A stretch of DNA of 64,000 nucleotides, taken from positions 200,354 to 264,353 of the forward strand of contig NZ_JBDKWZ010000010.1 of NCBI RefSeq assembly GCF_039710355.1. Reading direction: 5' to 3'. The notes under the pieces were generated by a model that saw only the letters and a list, made by a program, of their open reading frames with translations, did no database searches and was not told the origin of the DNA. This DNA comes from Rapidithrix thailandica (GTDB lineage: Bacteria > Bacteroidota > Bacteroidia > Cytophagales > Flammeovirgaceae). This document shows positions 27,195 to 34,583 of the stretch, piece by piece. The first letter of the stretch is position 1. Every line of letters starts with the position of its first letter. Made by a program: the position numbers and the translations under genes.

Positions 27195-28382
27195 TTATTG
27201 TACATTATTAAGTTTTATTTTATACCTGATAAGTACCGGGTTACTATTCTCATTTAAATTTAAATCTGTGAAAATGGATTTGCCTTTATTCGTGTTGCTG
27301 ATCTCTCCGGCTTCAAGGTAGCCAATAAAATATTCATTAGCGATATTCAATGGGCCTTTTATGGAGGTTCCTGCAATCCAGTTTTTATTTTGGGATATAT
27401 TCAATACCTGAGCACCTTTTTTTATAAAATAGGTTGTAAAACTGCCCTCCCCTGTTTTTTCAAAGCCCTCATCGCTTTTTACCCATTGAAAGGATATAAA
27501 ATCCTTATTTTCAGTGATTTGCCCGGTATGAAAAACATACCTGTTTTTTAGGAAAAAGTTTCCCATTTTGGGTAAATCCATTGTCTTTATCTTTTGAGTT
27601 ATTTTTCCTTTACCAAAATCAATTGTATAGGCAGGTTGGATTTCTGATTTAGAAATATGGTAAATGGTATCTGTCCAAGCATGTACAAACGAAATATGAT
27701 CATTATACTTTGCAAACTCATTGAAGATTTTATAGGTATCTGTGTTGCCTATGTCGTATACACCTTCGTTGATAAACGTATTCTGAGTTTTATTATAAAC
27801 TTTTATGAAATTAGTAAGGCCTTGTCCATAGTCTCTGCCATCTTTATGAAAAGCGTAGTGATGTTTATCGATTATGCAAAAAGACATTAACTGTGTGGAT
27901 GATGGTAATTTTTCTTCATTGACAAAAGTACCATCCAGGCTGAAGTTGATCATTTTACCTTGGTTAATATCAATCACCTTAAGGAGTTTTTCTTCAGGAG
28001 CAATATCAAAATCAAAGGGCATAATGAACTCTCCAACGCCATTGCCCACCCTGTTGATTTTGAAGAGTAACTTGCCTTCACTGTCAAAACAAAATACTGC
28101 TTTTGTTTTTCTGGTATCCAAAATAAAGTATTTGTTATTATAATGGATTAATTTGTCAATAGTCCCAATAATACTATTCTCCGAAGTTTCCAATGGGATT
28201 AGTTCAGGAGTCCCAGAGATTATTTCCTTATAATTTTTTATACTATCTTCAGTATTAACCTTAATCACCGGAAGAGCAGGTTCCCCGTTTCTTGTATTAT
28301 GCTCCTGTCCGGTACATGCAATTAGGTTAATGAAAAATACAGCTAAAACAAGGTAGTGTGTCATTATTTTATAGTTTCTCAT
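27195..28382 (-). CDS. 6-bladed beta-propeller lipoprotein (copy 3)
   Basis: A 395-residue protein with a lipoprotein signal ending in NLIAC. The family pattern is visible: PELIPLETSENSIIGTIDKLIHYNNKYFILD, then FCFDSEGKLLFKINRVGNGVGEFIMPFDFDI, with VGNGVGEF in place of the usual GxGPGEY. Later blades follow. The whole gene is bracketed by two direct copies of a 160-base repeat, 17 bases after its stop and 22 bases before its start, which suggests that it was duplicated or moved as a cassette. It follows an NVEAL-like peptide gene and precedes a transglutaminase-like gene. No thioredoxin-like gene is present in this unit. Confidence 0.83.
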   Translation of the reverse strand: MRNYKIMTHYLVLAVFFINLIACTGQEHNTRNGEPALPVIKVNTEDSIKNYKEIISGTPELIPLETSENSIIGTIDKLIHYNNKYFILDTRKTKAVFCFDSEGKLLFKINRVGNGVGEFIMPFDFDIAPEEKLLKVIDINQGKMINFSLDGTFVNEEKLPSSTQLMSFCIIDKHHYAFHKDGRDYGQGLTNFIKVYNKTQNTFINEGVYDIGNTDTYKIFNEFAKYNDHISFVHAWTDTIYHISKSEIQPAYTIDFGKGKITQKIKTMDLPKMGNFFLKNRYVFHTGQITENKDFISFQWVKSDEGFEKTGEGSFTTYFIKKGAQVLNISQNKNWIAGTSIKGPLNIANEYFIGYLEAGEISNTNKGKSIFTDLNLNENSNPVLIRYKIKLNNVQ

Positions 28383-28403
28383 CGTTAATTTCTTTCTGTC
28401 ATT

Positions 28404-28563
28404 GAAGTGGTTTACGCTTATAGTTTTTGACCGAAGATGGAATCAAAACCGGCTCATCAAGGCATTTTTTGAAGAGAATAGCCAAAGGCTATTGTTGAAA
28501 AAAGTAACACAGAGGAGGCGTTTTTGAAACATTTCAAAAAAAAGAAAAAGGTTAATTCACTTC
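28404..28563 (+). repeat. 160-base dispersed repeat, copy 2
   Basis: Full-length copy with GAAGTG/CACTTC ends and a perfect AATAGCC-AAA-GGCTATT hairpin in the middle. It lies between the NVEAL-like peptide gene and propeller copy 3. Confidence 0.85.
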
Positions 28564-28667
28564 ATTTGTAGTAAACTTACTTTGTGATTGAAAAGTGAAA
28601 AAACTTAAAAAGCATAGCGTTGTAGGAAAGCCATTGTAAAAAGTCTTTTCAGTAGTAAATACTAGAA

Positions 28668-28695
28668 ACCAATGAGTAGCTAGCTACCCATTGGT
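28668..28695 (-). terminator. Stem-loop directly after peptide copy 3
   Basis: ACCAATG and GTAGC arms pair with GCTAC and CATTGGT around a 2-base loop, beginning 10 bases after the stop codon. Only a short T-run (TTTCT) follows on the minus strand, so it could attenuate or stabilise rather than fully stop transcription. Confidence 0.55.
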
Positions 28696-28705
28696 AAAAG
28701 ATTTA

Positions 28706-28960
28706 TCAGGAAAAACAACAAGTTTGTTCTGTTGAACTATCACATCCAAGCTTCCAGCGATCATACCAATATTGCTTGCCTTTGCCTTCATGCCCCTCAT
28801 TACAATCCAGAGCTTTAGCCTGTAATGAATGTAGATCAACATTTGCGGATCCCGAAGCACTTTTTCCAAATTCAATACTTGAACTTACATTAATGTATGT
28901 AAATGCAATTAATGTCATACAGACAATTCCTTGTAAAAGAAACTTCTTTTTACTTTTCAT
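28706..28960 (-). CDS. NVEAL-like Cys-containing peptide precursor (copy 3)
   Basis: An 84-residue precursor: four Lys at the start, a hydrophobic helix (residues 7-25), a Ser/Gly/Ala linker, then VDLHSLQAKALDC. The AxA motif AKA (48-50) is followed by a tail with four Cys, including a CC pair near the end (TCCFS). The layout is the same as in the other two peptides, and the gene again lies immediately upstream of a propeller lipoprotein gene. The NVEAL word itself is not intact, so family membership rests on layout and context. The mature part would be about 34 residues if cut after the AxA motif (inference). Confidence 0.7.
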   Translation of the reverse strand: MKSKKKFLLQGIVCMTLIAFTYINVSSSIEFGKSASGSANVDLHSLQAKALDCNEGHEGKGKQYWYDRWKLGCDSSTEQTCCFS

Positions 28961-29149
28961 TTTTCTTATTTTACTTTTAAGTTAAACATAGATGAAACAT
29001 CCCTCTTTATTATTTGGGACCTATCCGATAAGGGAGGGAATATCTTGTTTGGCAAAAAATTATTATCATACTGTTCTTTTGAAGAGTTTTGTCGCCTCAA
29101 AATATTTTTAATCGATCCTTACCCCGGCACAGTCCGTTTCGTCAATATA
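28961..29149. other. Leader region of peptide copy 3
   Basis: No gene was recognised. The stretch is AT-rich and joins the decayed Wzy copy to the peptide gene. Confidence 0.4.
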
Positions 29150-29640
29150 CCATGCCTCTACCGGGTAGTGACTAACCATGAGGTTCCAACCGTTTCCGGC
29201 TAAAGCAAAACCTCCAATTATCAGTAGGTAGTGTCGTATAGGCAGTATTTTCCCGTGATGATTGTTACATACGATTTAGTAACTCATTTACAAGTTTGCC
29301 CCGTTTTTTTGGAAAGCCCAGAAGTAAGTATTACCTCTTATTCATAAGAAGTTCTTTTACAAGGATAAGTTGTTGTTTATTAATTTGCTTAAGAGCATGT
29401 TTGAATTTCACCCTTTGGGCCAAAACGAAGCTCTAAAAGGTGTTTTTAAGATAGCTAAGGATGGATTATAATATTTTTGTGAACGATAACGTAATGATAA
29501 AAAAAAGCCGTTTAAGATACAAGTTATTTTTTTTGTTTTTTACCGTTTACTACTTAATTGTTTAAAGGTGATTAGGTAGGGGTGTTGCCGTGTTATTTCC
29601 CATCCAGTTACTGGATATATGATACAATTCCACCGATTTA
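29150..29640 (-). pseudogene. Decayed 5' end and leader of a third Wzy/TPR gene copy
   Basis: Blocks at 29190-29290 match the first 150 or so bases of the Wzy/TPR gene (for example ACATACGATT near the start codon). Blocks at 29300-29380 and 29460-29630 match its leader (24850-24960 and 24990-25130). The remainder of the coding sequence is gone. It stands directly upstream of peptide copy 3, which is the place the complete gene has next to peptide copy 2. Confidence 0.65.
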
Positions 29641-29893
29641 TTTACACTCCCATCTTTATTCTAGAAGGTTACCTACAGAAGGGTAGGAAATATTTTCGCC
29701 TTACTTATGTATATAAACTAACTTGTTGTTTATGGATGTTTTCTATAAAAGTTGATATGTTTTTTGTTATGGTTTACTTGAATTTCAGGTACCTGTATTT
29801 CTTCTTAAAGAAGTGGTGAAGGGTATTGGTAATTCTATCCAAGAAGGAAAAAAGAGCGAGCAAAGCCTTTAATTCTTACTATTTATTGATTTT

Positions 29894-31309
29894 TTATAAC
29901 CACTTCAAAGTCCAGTCAATCAGTCTCCTTTTAAAATTAGTGTAAGGAGGGGTAAGAAAGTCTGTGGGGCTGAAAGGGAGCACTTGTTTTAAAATGCCTC
30001 GTTCATTGGAAAATTCACGAAAACCAAAATAACCGTGTGACTTGCCTATACCGCTATAGTTGGAGCCGCCAAAGGGCAGGTTGGTGTTATTATGATGTAC
30101 CAAACTATGATTGATACAGGTATTGCCGGCCCGGGTGCTTTGCAACCAATAGCGTATATGCTTCTGGGTTTTAGAATAAATGTATAGAGCCAAGGGTTTT
30201 TCTTTGGCATTAATCAAAGCACTGACTTCTTCTTTGTTCTTGAATGTCAGGAGGGGTAATACCGGGCCGAAGATCTCTTCTTGCATGAGACGGGAGTCCA
30301 TTGGTAAATCACTCACCAGGGTTGGGGAGACATATTGTCCTTCTTTGATTTGGTTGCCCGAATGGATCGTAGCTCCTTTTCGAATAGCATCTTCCAATAA
30401 TTCCCGAATGCGATTGTGATGCCGTTTATTAACGATCCGGCAATAATCCGCTGAGGCATGCGGATCTTCTCCGTAATAGCTTCGGATCTTTTCTTTGAAT
30501 AGGGAAATTAATTGATCTTTTACCGATTCATGTACTAAGACATAGTCCGGGGCAATACAAATTTGTCCGTTGTTTAAAAACTTCGCCCAGGCAATTTTGC
30601 CTGCGGCATCCTGTAAGTTGGCTGAGGCGTCTACAATGGTGGGTGATTTACCGCCCAGTTCTAAGGTTACCGAACTCAGGTGTTCGGAAGCGGCTTTCAT
30701 TACTACTTTGCCGATTTCCGGACTTCCGGTAAAAAAGATATGATTGAAAGGAAGTTTCAATAATGCTTCGGCAACTTCTTTCCCCCCTTCGAGCAAGCTT
30801 ACTTGATGAGGCTCAAATAACTCCTCTACCATTTGCTTCATTACAGCAGAAGTGTGGGGAGTCATCTCAGAGGGCTTGATCACCACAGCGTTTCCTGCGG
30901 CAAGGGCTTGCACCAAAGGACCAAAAGTAAGGTTAAAAGGAAAGTTCCAAGGGGCAACGATTAACACAACCCCTTTGGGTTCCATTTGTATATAAGAACG
31001 TGACCCCATCAAAGTCAGGGGCGTGGCAACTTTACGGGGGCGCATCCATTTTCCCAATTGGCTGAGTGTATGTTTGATTTCACCGGTAACGTGGTAAATT
31101 TCGGTCAAATCCACTTCCGCAGGGCTTTTCTTAAAATCCGCATAAATGGCCTCCTGAATAGCCGTCCGGTACTTCAAAACTCCCGCATGCAACTTTCGCA
31201 AGAGTTGTTTCCGCTGTTTTACAGTAGTTGACGCCATTTCTTGCTGCCGGGATTTTTGCAAGTCAAATACCCGTTGGATTTCAGCCAAAGTCGGATGCGC
31301 AGTTTTCAT
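29894..31309 (-). CDS. NAD(P)-dependent aldehyde dehydrogenase
   Basis: A 471-residue enzyme of the aldehyde dehydrogenase superfamily that oxidises aldehydes to carboxylic acids. Key features are PWNFPFNL near residue 120, the NAD-binding FTGSPEIG segment (193-200), general-base Glu217 in TLELGGKSP and catalytic Cys251 in NNGQIC. The length and the C-terminal hydrophobic segment (PPYTNFKRRLIDW) fit the class 3-like, long-chain aldehyde branch. A copy of its last 100 codons is found at 8506-8829. The neighbours do not indicate the pathway. Confidence 0.92.
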   Translation of the reverse strand: MKTAHPTLAEIQRVFDLQKSRQQEMASTTVKQRKQLLRKLHAGVLKYRTAIQEAIYADFKKSPAEVDLTEIYHVTGEIKHTLSQLGKWMRPRKVATPLTLMGSRSYIQMEPKGVVLIVAPWNFPFNLTFGPLVQALAAGNAVVIKPSEMTPHTSAVMKQMVEELFEPHQVSLLEGGKEVAEALLKLPFNHIFFTGSPEIGKVVMKAASEHLSSVTLELGGKSPTIVDASANLQDAAGKIAWAKFLNNGQICIAPDYVLVHESVKDQLISLFKEKIRSYYGEDPHASADYCRIVNKRHHNRIRELLEDAIRKGATIHSGNQIKEGQYVSPTLVSDLPMDSRLMQEEIFGPVLPLLTFKNKEEVSALINAKEKPLALYIYSKTQKHIRYWLQSTRAGNTCINHSLVHHNNTNLPFGGSNYSGIGKSHGYFGFREFSNERGILKQVLPFSPTDFLTPPYTNFKRRLIDWTLKWL

Positions 31310-31368
31310 ATGCTGTATTATATTTACCTGTATAAACGATAGTTCTATGGAGAATAAAGCAAGGGTTT

Positions 31369-31442
31369 ATTCATTCCCTCAACCCTTCATTCCTTCGGTT
31401 CCTCAATCCCTAAATAAATCCCTCAATCCTTCAATCCCTCAA
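31369..31442. repeat. Pyrimidine-rich imperfect repeat
   Basis: Repeated CCCTCAAyC/CCTTCAtTC words lie between the aldehyde dehydrogenase and TonB-receptor genes. TCATTCCCTCAACCCTTCAT also occurs at 42361-42380. Confidence 0.6.
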
Positions 31443-33371
31443 CCTTATTTTAACACCTCCCATCCACCAGCGACCGGGCATCGTAGCTCCCAAAATATCA
31501 CTATACTCTTCATCAAAAAGGTTTACCACTTGAAAAGTTAGGGAAATATTTTGTAAAATGAAATAGCTCATCTGGGAATTCCATACCATATAATCAGGAT
31601 TTAATTGGCTGTTGAGGGCTTGAGCATTTTCTTTATCACGCAGTTTATACATACCGTTGAGTCCCCATTCGAATTTGGGATGGTATAGCATCAGTTGCCA
31701 ATTGGCCAGATGCCGGGCATGATTGGAGACATATTTAGAGACTTTGTCCAAGTCTCCTTGCGTACTCATCAAAATAAATCCGGCATTCAATTGTACATTC
31801 CATTGGTTACTCAGACGTTTGTAAACCCCTAGCTCCCATTCCAAGCCTTTGGTTTGAACTTCTTCCAGGTTGTTTGCAAATAAGTACTCCGCTTCTTCTT
31901 GCAGATGATCATGCATGGGAATTTCCTTGCCTGGAGTAAGCTGATAATCAATCAGGTTTTTACCGAATCGCCAAAAACCGGTCATTTTCAGGCTGATGCC
32001 TGAAGCCGGAAAGAAGTCCACGCCTGCTTCGGTTGACCAGGCCCGTTCCGCATGCAAATTAGGATTACCGATATTTCTTCCGGCAGGTAAGGGGCCGGGT
32101 AAATTAGTAGAGATATAGCGTTCTGTATAATCGGCAGCACGAAGGCTTTTCCCTGCACCACCGCGAAACTGCCATTGTTTGTTGAGCTGGTATGAAAGGT
32201 TGAGTTGAGGAGATAGCTCCCAGCCGTAATTTTGATCATGGTCAGCACGCAAGCTGGTATTTACATGCAAGTTTTGAACGGGTTGAAACAAAAGGATGCT
32301 GTAAACTCCACCGTGCCAATCGTGATGATCGCCCCGGTCATTGCTTTCTATGTTCCGGAAGTCTGCTTGTACCCCTGTGGCCAACTTGATATTTGCACCT
32401 AATTTACGGATATGATGAACTTGGTAGGTTAGATACCGGGTGGTATGCTCATTGGCCGGTGGGAAATCCGGGTTAAACAAGTACCAATCCGTATTGGATT
32501 TATAAGTAAAATCAATATCCGTACTATGTGTTTTATTTTGATGGCGAAGCTTCAAATGGTTCCACCAGGCAGTAGTCTCTTCCTGTGCTTCGTCAAATGT
32601 GCTGCGGGTATAAAAGTACTTGGCATTGAAATTCCGGCGGTCATAGGCGGTCCGGAACATCAAGTCCCAATGATCTGAAAGCGTCCATCCAATAGAACCG
32701 GAAACGGTTTTTACATCAAAATTACGACTGTCTCCTTCCGGCAAGGATTGACCGTTTGAGGTATTGAGCATGGCTCCGGCTCCTACTTTTATTTTTCCGT
32801 TACTCCAATAGCCACCTAAGTCCGCACTGAACAAGTTTTCTTCCCCGTACAACCCGCTTCCTTGTACGGTGTAGGTTTTTCCGGAGGGTTGTTTGGAAAA
32901 TGTTTTGGTAATAATATGGATAATACCGCCTACGGCATCCGAACCAAATAAGGATGACCCGGGGCCTTTGAGTACTTCTATGCGCTCAATTTCGGCCGGA
33001 GAGATAGGGATATTGCTATTCATATGTCCGGTTAAGGGGTCGTTTAACCGGACTCCATCGATCAATACCAATACTTGGGAAAAAGTACTGCCTCGTATAC
33101 TCAGGTCAGACTGCACTCCAAAGCCTCCTCTTGATTGTACTTCCACCCCGGGCAAATATCTGAACAGTTCGTCCAGTGAACGAACAGGTAGTTTTGCGAT
33201 TTCTTCTGCGTCTATAATACTGAGGTGTTTTCCGCTTTCAATGGCAGTTTGACCGATCCGGGACGTGGCCACTTCAATGGAATCCAAAACCATCACCGGG
33301 CTTTCTTGTGCCCAAAGGGAAATGGTAGATACCGAAAGAAAAAGAGTAAATAGTAAGTGTTTGATTCTCAT
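31431..33371 (-). CDS. TonB-dependent outer-membrane receptor, BtuB-like
   Basis: About 646 residues from the ATG at 33371, whose product starts with a normal signal peptide ending in LWAQ; the open frame runs 84 bases further upstream. The plug domain occupies about residues 25-140: ATSRIGQTAIESGKHLSIID, LDELFRYLPGVEVQSRG, DLSIRGSTFSQVLVLIDGVRLNDP and IERIEVLKGPGSSLFGSDAVGG. A 22-stranded barrel follows. Such receptors import vitamin B12, iron chelates or other large solutes using TonB energy. The length and plug resemble BtuB-type receptors, but I found no cobalamin riboswitch upstream, so the ligand is open. Confidence 0.87.
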   Translation of the reverse strand: MRIKHLLFTLFLSVSTISLWAQESPVMVLDSIEVATSRIGQTAIESGKHLSIIDAEEIAKLPVRSLDELFRYLPGVEVQSRGGFGVQSDLSIRGSTFSQVLVLIDGVRLNDPLTGHMNSNIPISPAEIERIEVLKGPGSSLFGSDAVGGIIHIITKTFSKQPSGKTYTVQGSGLYGEENLFSADLGGYWSNGKIKVGAGAMLNTSNGQSLPEGDSRNFDVKTVSGSIGWTLSDHWDLMFRTAYDRRNFNAKYFYTRSTFDEAQEETTAWWNHLKLRHQNKTHSTDIDFTYKSNTDWYLFNPDFPPANEHTTRYLTYQVHHIRKLGANIKLATGVQADFRNIESNDRGDHHDWHGGVYSILLFQPVQNLHVNTSLRADHDQNYGWELSPQLNLSYQLNKQWQFRGGAGKSLRAADYTERYISTNLPGPLPAGRNIGNPNLHAERAWSTEAGVDFFPASGISLKMTGFWRFGKNLIDYQLTPGKEIPMHDHLQEEAEYLFANNLEEVQTKGLEWELGVYKRLSNQWNVQLNAGFILMSTQGDLDKVSKYVSNHARHLANWQLMLYHPKFEWGLNGMYKLRDKENAQALNSQLNPDYMVWNSQMSYFILQNISLTFQVVNLFDEEYSDILGATMPGRWWMGGVKIRLRD

Positions 33372-33740
33372 GTTGATCAGTGGATAATGAATATTCTTCC
33401 GGGCAAAGGTACAACAGGAAGGGCAGTAAACAGTAGTCGGAAGACAGACATCCACAGAGAAAAGAGGATTCCGGAATAGGTCATTTGGTCGTGAGAAAAC
33501 AACTTACAAAGTCAGGTTTTCGAACATTGGTTCATATTCTATCTCTTCGAACAATCATGTATATGTGCAAGGGGGCTGGGAATATCCCTGAAATACAAGT
33601 TGATGGAGAAAAAGTCCCTTTTCGGTAAATACTACCAGGGAAATTACAAAACCGTATTCCGAACAATACTCTGGTAAGTTTCACTACTTTTCTTTGACGA
33701 AAGAAGCCGGTACTGGTCTTTTTTATGGTGAGAGTGTGGT

Positions 33741-34583
33741 ATGAAGTATTTGCTTTTCATCATTTCACTAATTGGTCAATTACTATTTGCTACCTATTTG
33801 CAAGCACAACAAATGCCTGTGAGTGCAGGGGCAGAAAGCAGGGCTTTAGGGCATGTCCGTGTAAGTGTTGACAATGTTAATAATGTGCTCAATAATCCCT
33901 CATTACTAGGCCAGGCTAAGAAAATTCAATTTTCAGCCAATTATCAAAACCTCTTTTCTTCTTCATTTTTACACGCCATCAGTGCTACGGCCCAAGGAGT
34001 TTTTTTTAAGGGAGGATGGGGAGTTGCCTGGCAGCGTTTTGGTTCGGCTTTGTATAGTGAACATCGTTTGTCATGGGGGTATGGACATCAATTAGAAGGG
34101 GTTTCTTTGGGCGTTTCCGGGCAGTATTTGCAAATGCAAGCGCAGGGGGAACGCTCTTTCGGGGCTTTCTTGGCAAATGCCGGGGTAATGACCCGGCTTT
34201 ACCCTAAACTGGCTTTAGGGGCAGTGTTTCACAATATCTTTCAGGCAAAAGCCGGAGAAAACCTCTCTCAGCAAATTCCTTCTTTTATCGCCATCGGTTT
34301 GCTGTATCAGCCCTATGATAAAGTGCGAATTCATACGGAAATAGAAAAAGAACTGCTTTCAAAGGTTGCTCTTAAAGCCGGATTGGCTTGGGAGGTATTA
34401 CCTGCATTGGACCTACGGGCAGGTTTTGTGACAGAGCCTTTTTTGACAAGCCTGGGTTTAGGGCTCCGTTCCGGAGCGTTTCTCATCGACTATGGGGTTA
34501 GTTTGCATCCCATGCTTCCACTTTCTCATGCACTTTCGCTTTCCTTTTCTCCTCAAAAAAATAAAAAGACCCATGCTCAATAA
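33741..34583 (+). CDS. PorV/PorQ-like outer-membrane barrel protein
   Basis: A 280-residue protein with a signal peptide (ending YLQAQQ) and the pattern of the PorV/PorQ family: SAGAESRALGHVRVSVDNVNNVLNNPSLLG at the start, then alternating beta-strands (WGVAWQRFGSALYSEHRLSWGYGHQLEG, VSLGVSGQYLQMQAQG). PorV and PorQ are beta-barrels linked to type IX secretion or surface assembly in Bacteroidota. The stop overlaps the start of the next gene by 11 bases, so the two products are probably made in step. A type IX secretion role is inference, as no other secretion gene is nearby. Confidence 0.7.
   Translation: MKYLLFIISLIGQLLFATYLQAQQMPVSAGAESRALGHVRVSVDNVNNVLNNPSLLGQAKKIQFSANYQNLFSSSFLHAISATAQGVFFKGGWGVAWQRFGSALYSEHRLSWGYGHQLEGVSLGVSGQYLQMQAQGERSFGAFLANAGVMTRLYPKLALGAVFHNIFQAKAGENLSQQIPSFIAIGLLYQPYDKVRIHTEIEKELLSKVALKAGLAWEVLPALDLRAGFVTEPFLTSLGLGLRSGAFLIDYGVSLHPMLPLSHALSLSFSPQKNKKTHAQ

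Noticed and set aside
20338..28960. Class II (double-glycine leader) bacteriocins as an explanation for the small peptides
   Set aside because: No GG cleavage motif and no peptidase-containing ABC transporter in the region; leader type and neighbours fit NVEAL-like peptides instead.
29619..29819. A 66-residue plus-strand hydrophobic frame
   Set aside because: It lies partly in a decayed Wzy leader and its hydrophobicity comes from AT-rich DNA; no family or conserved start seen.
33372..33740. Possible cobalamin riboswitch between the TonB receptor and the barrel gene
   Set aside because: Neither strand shows the conserved CCGCAACTG or GCCACTG boxes. A GAAGCCGGTACTGGTC stretch on the plus strand is only faintly similar.
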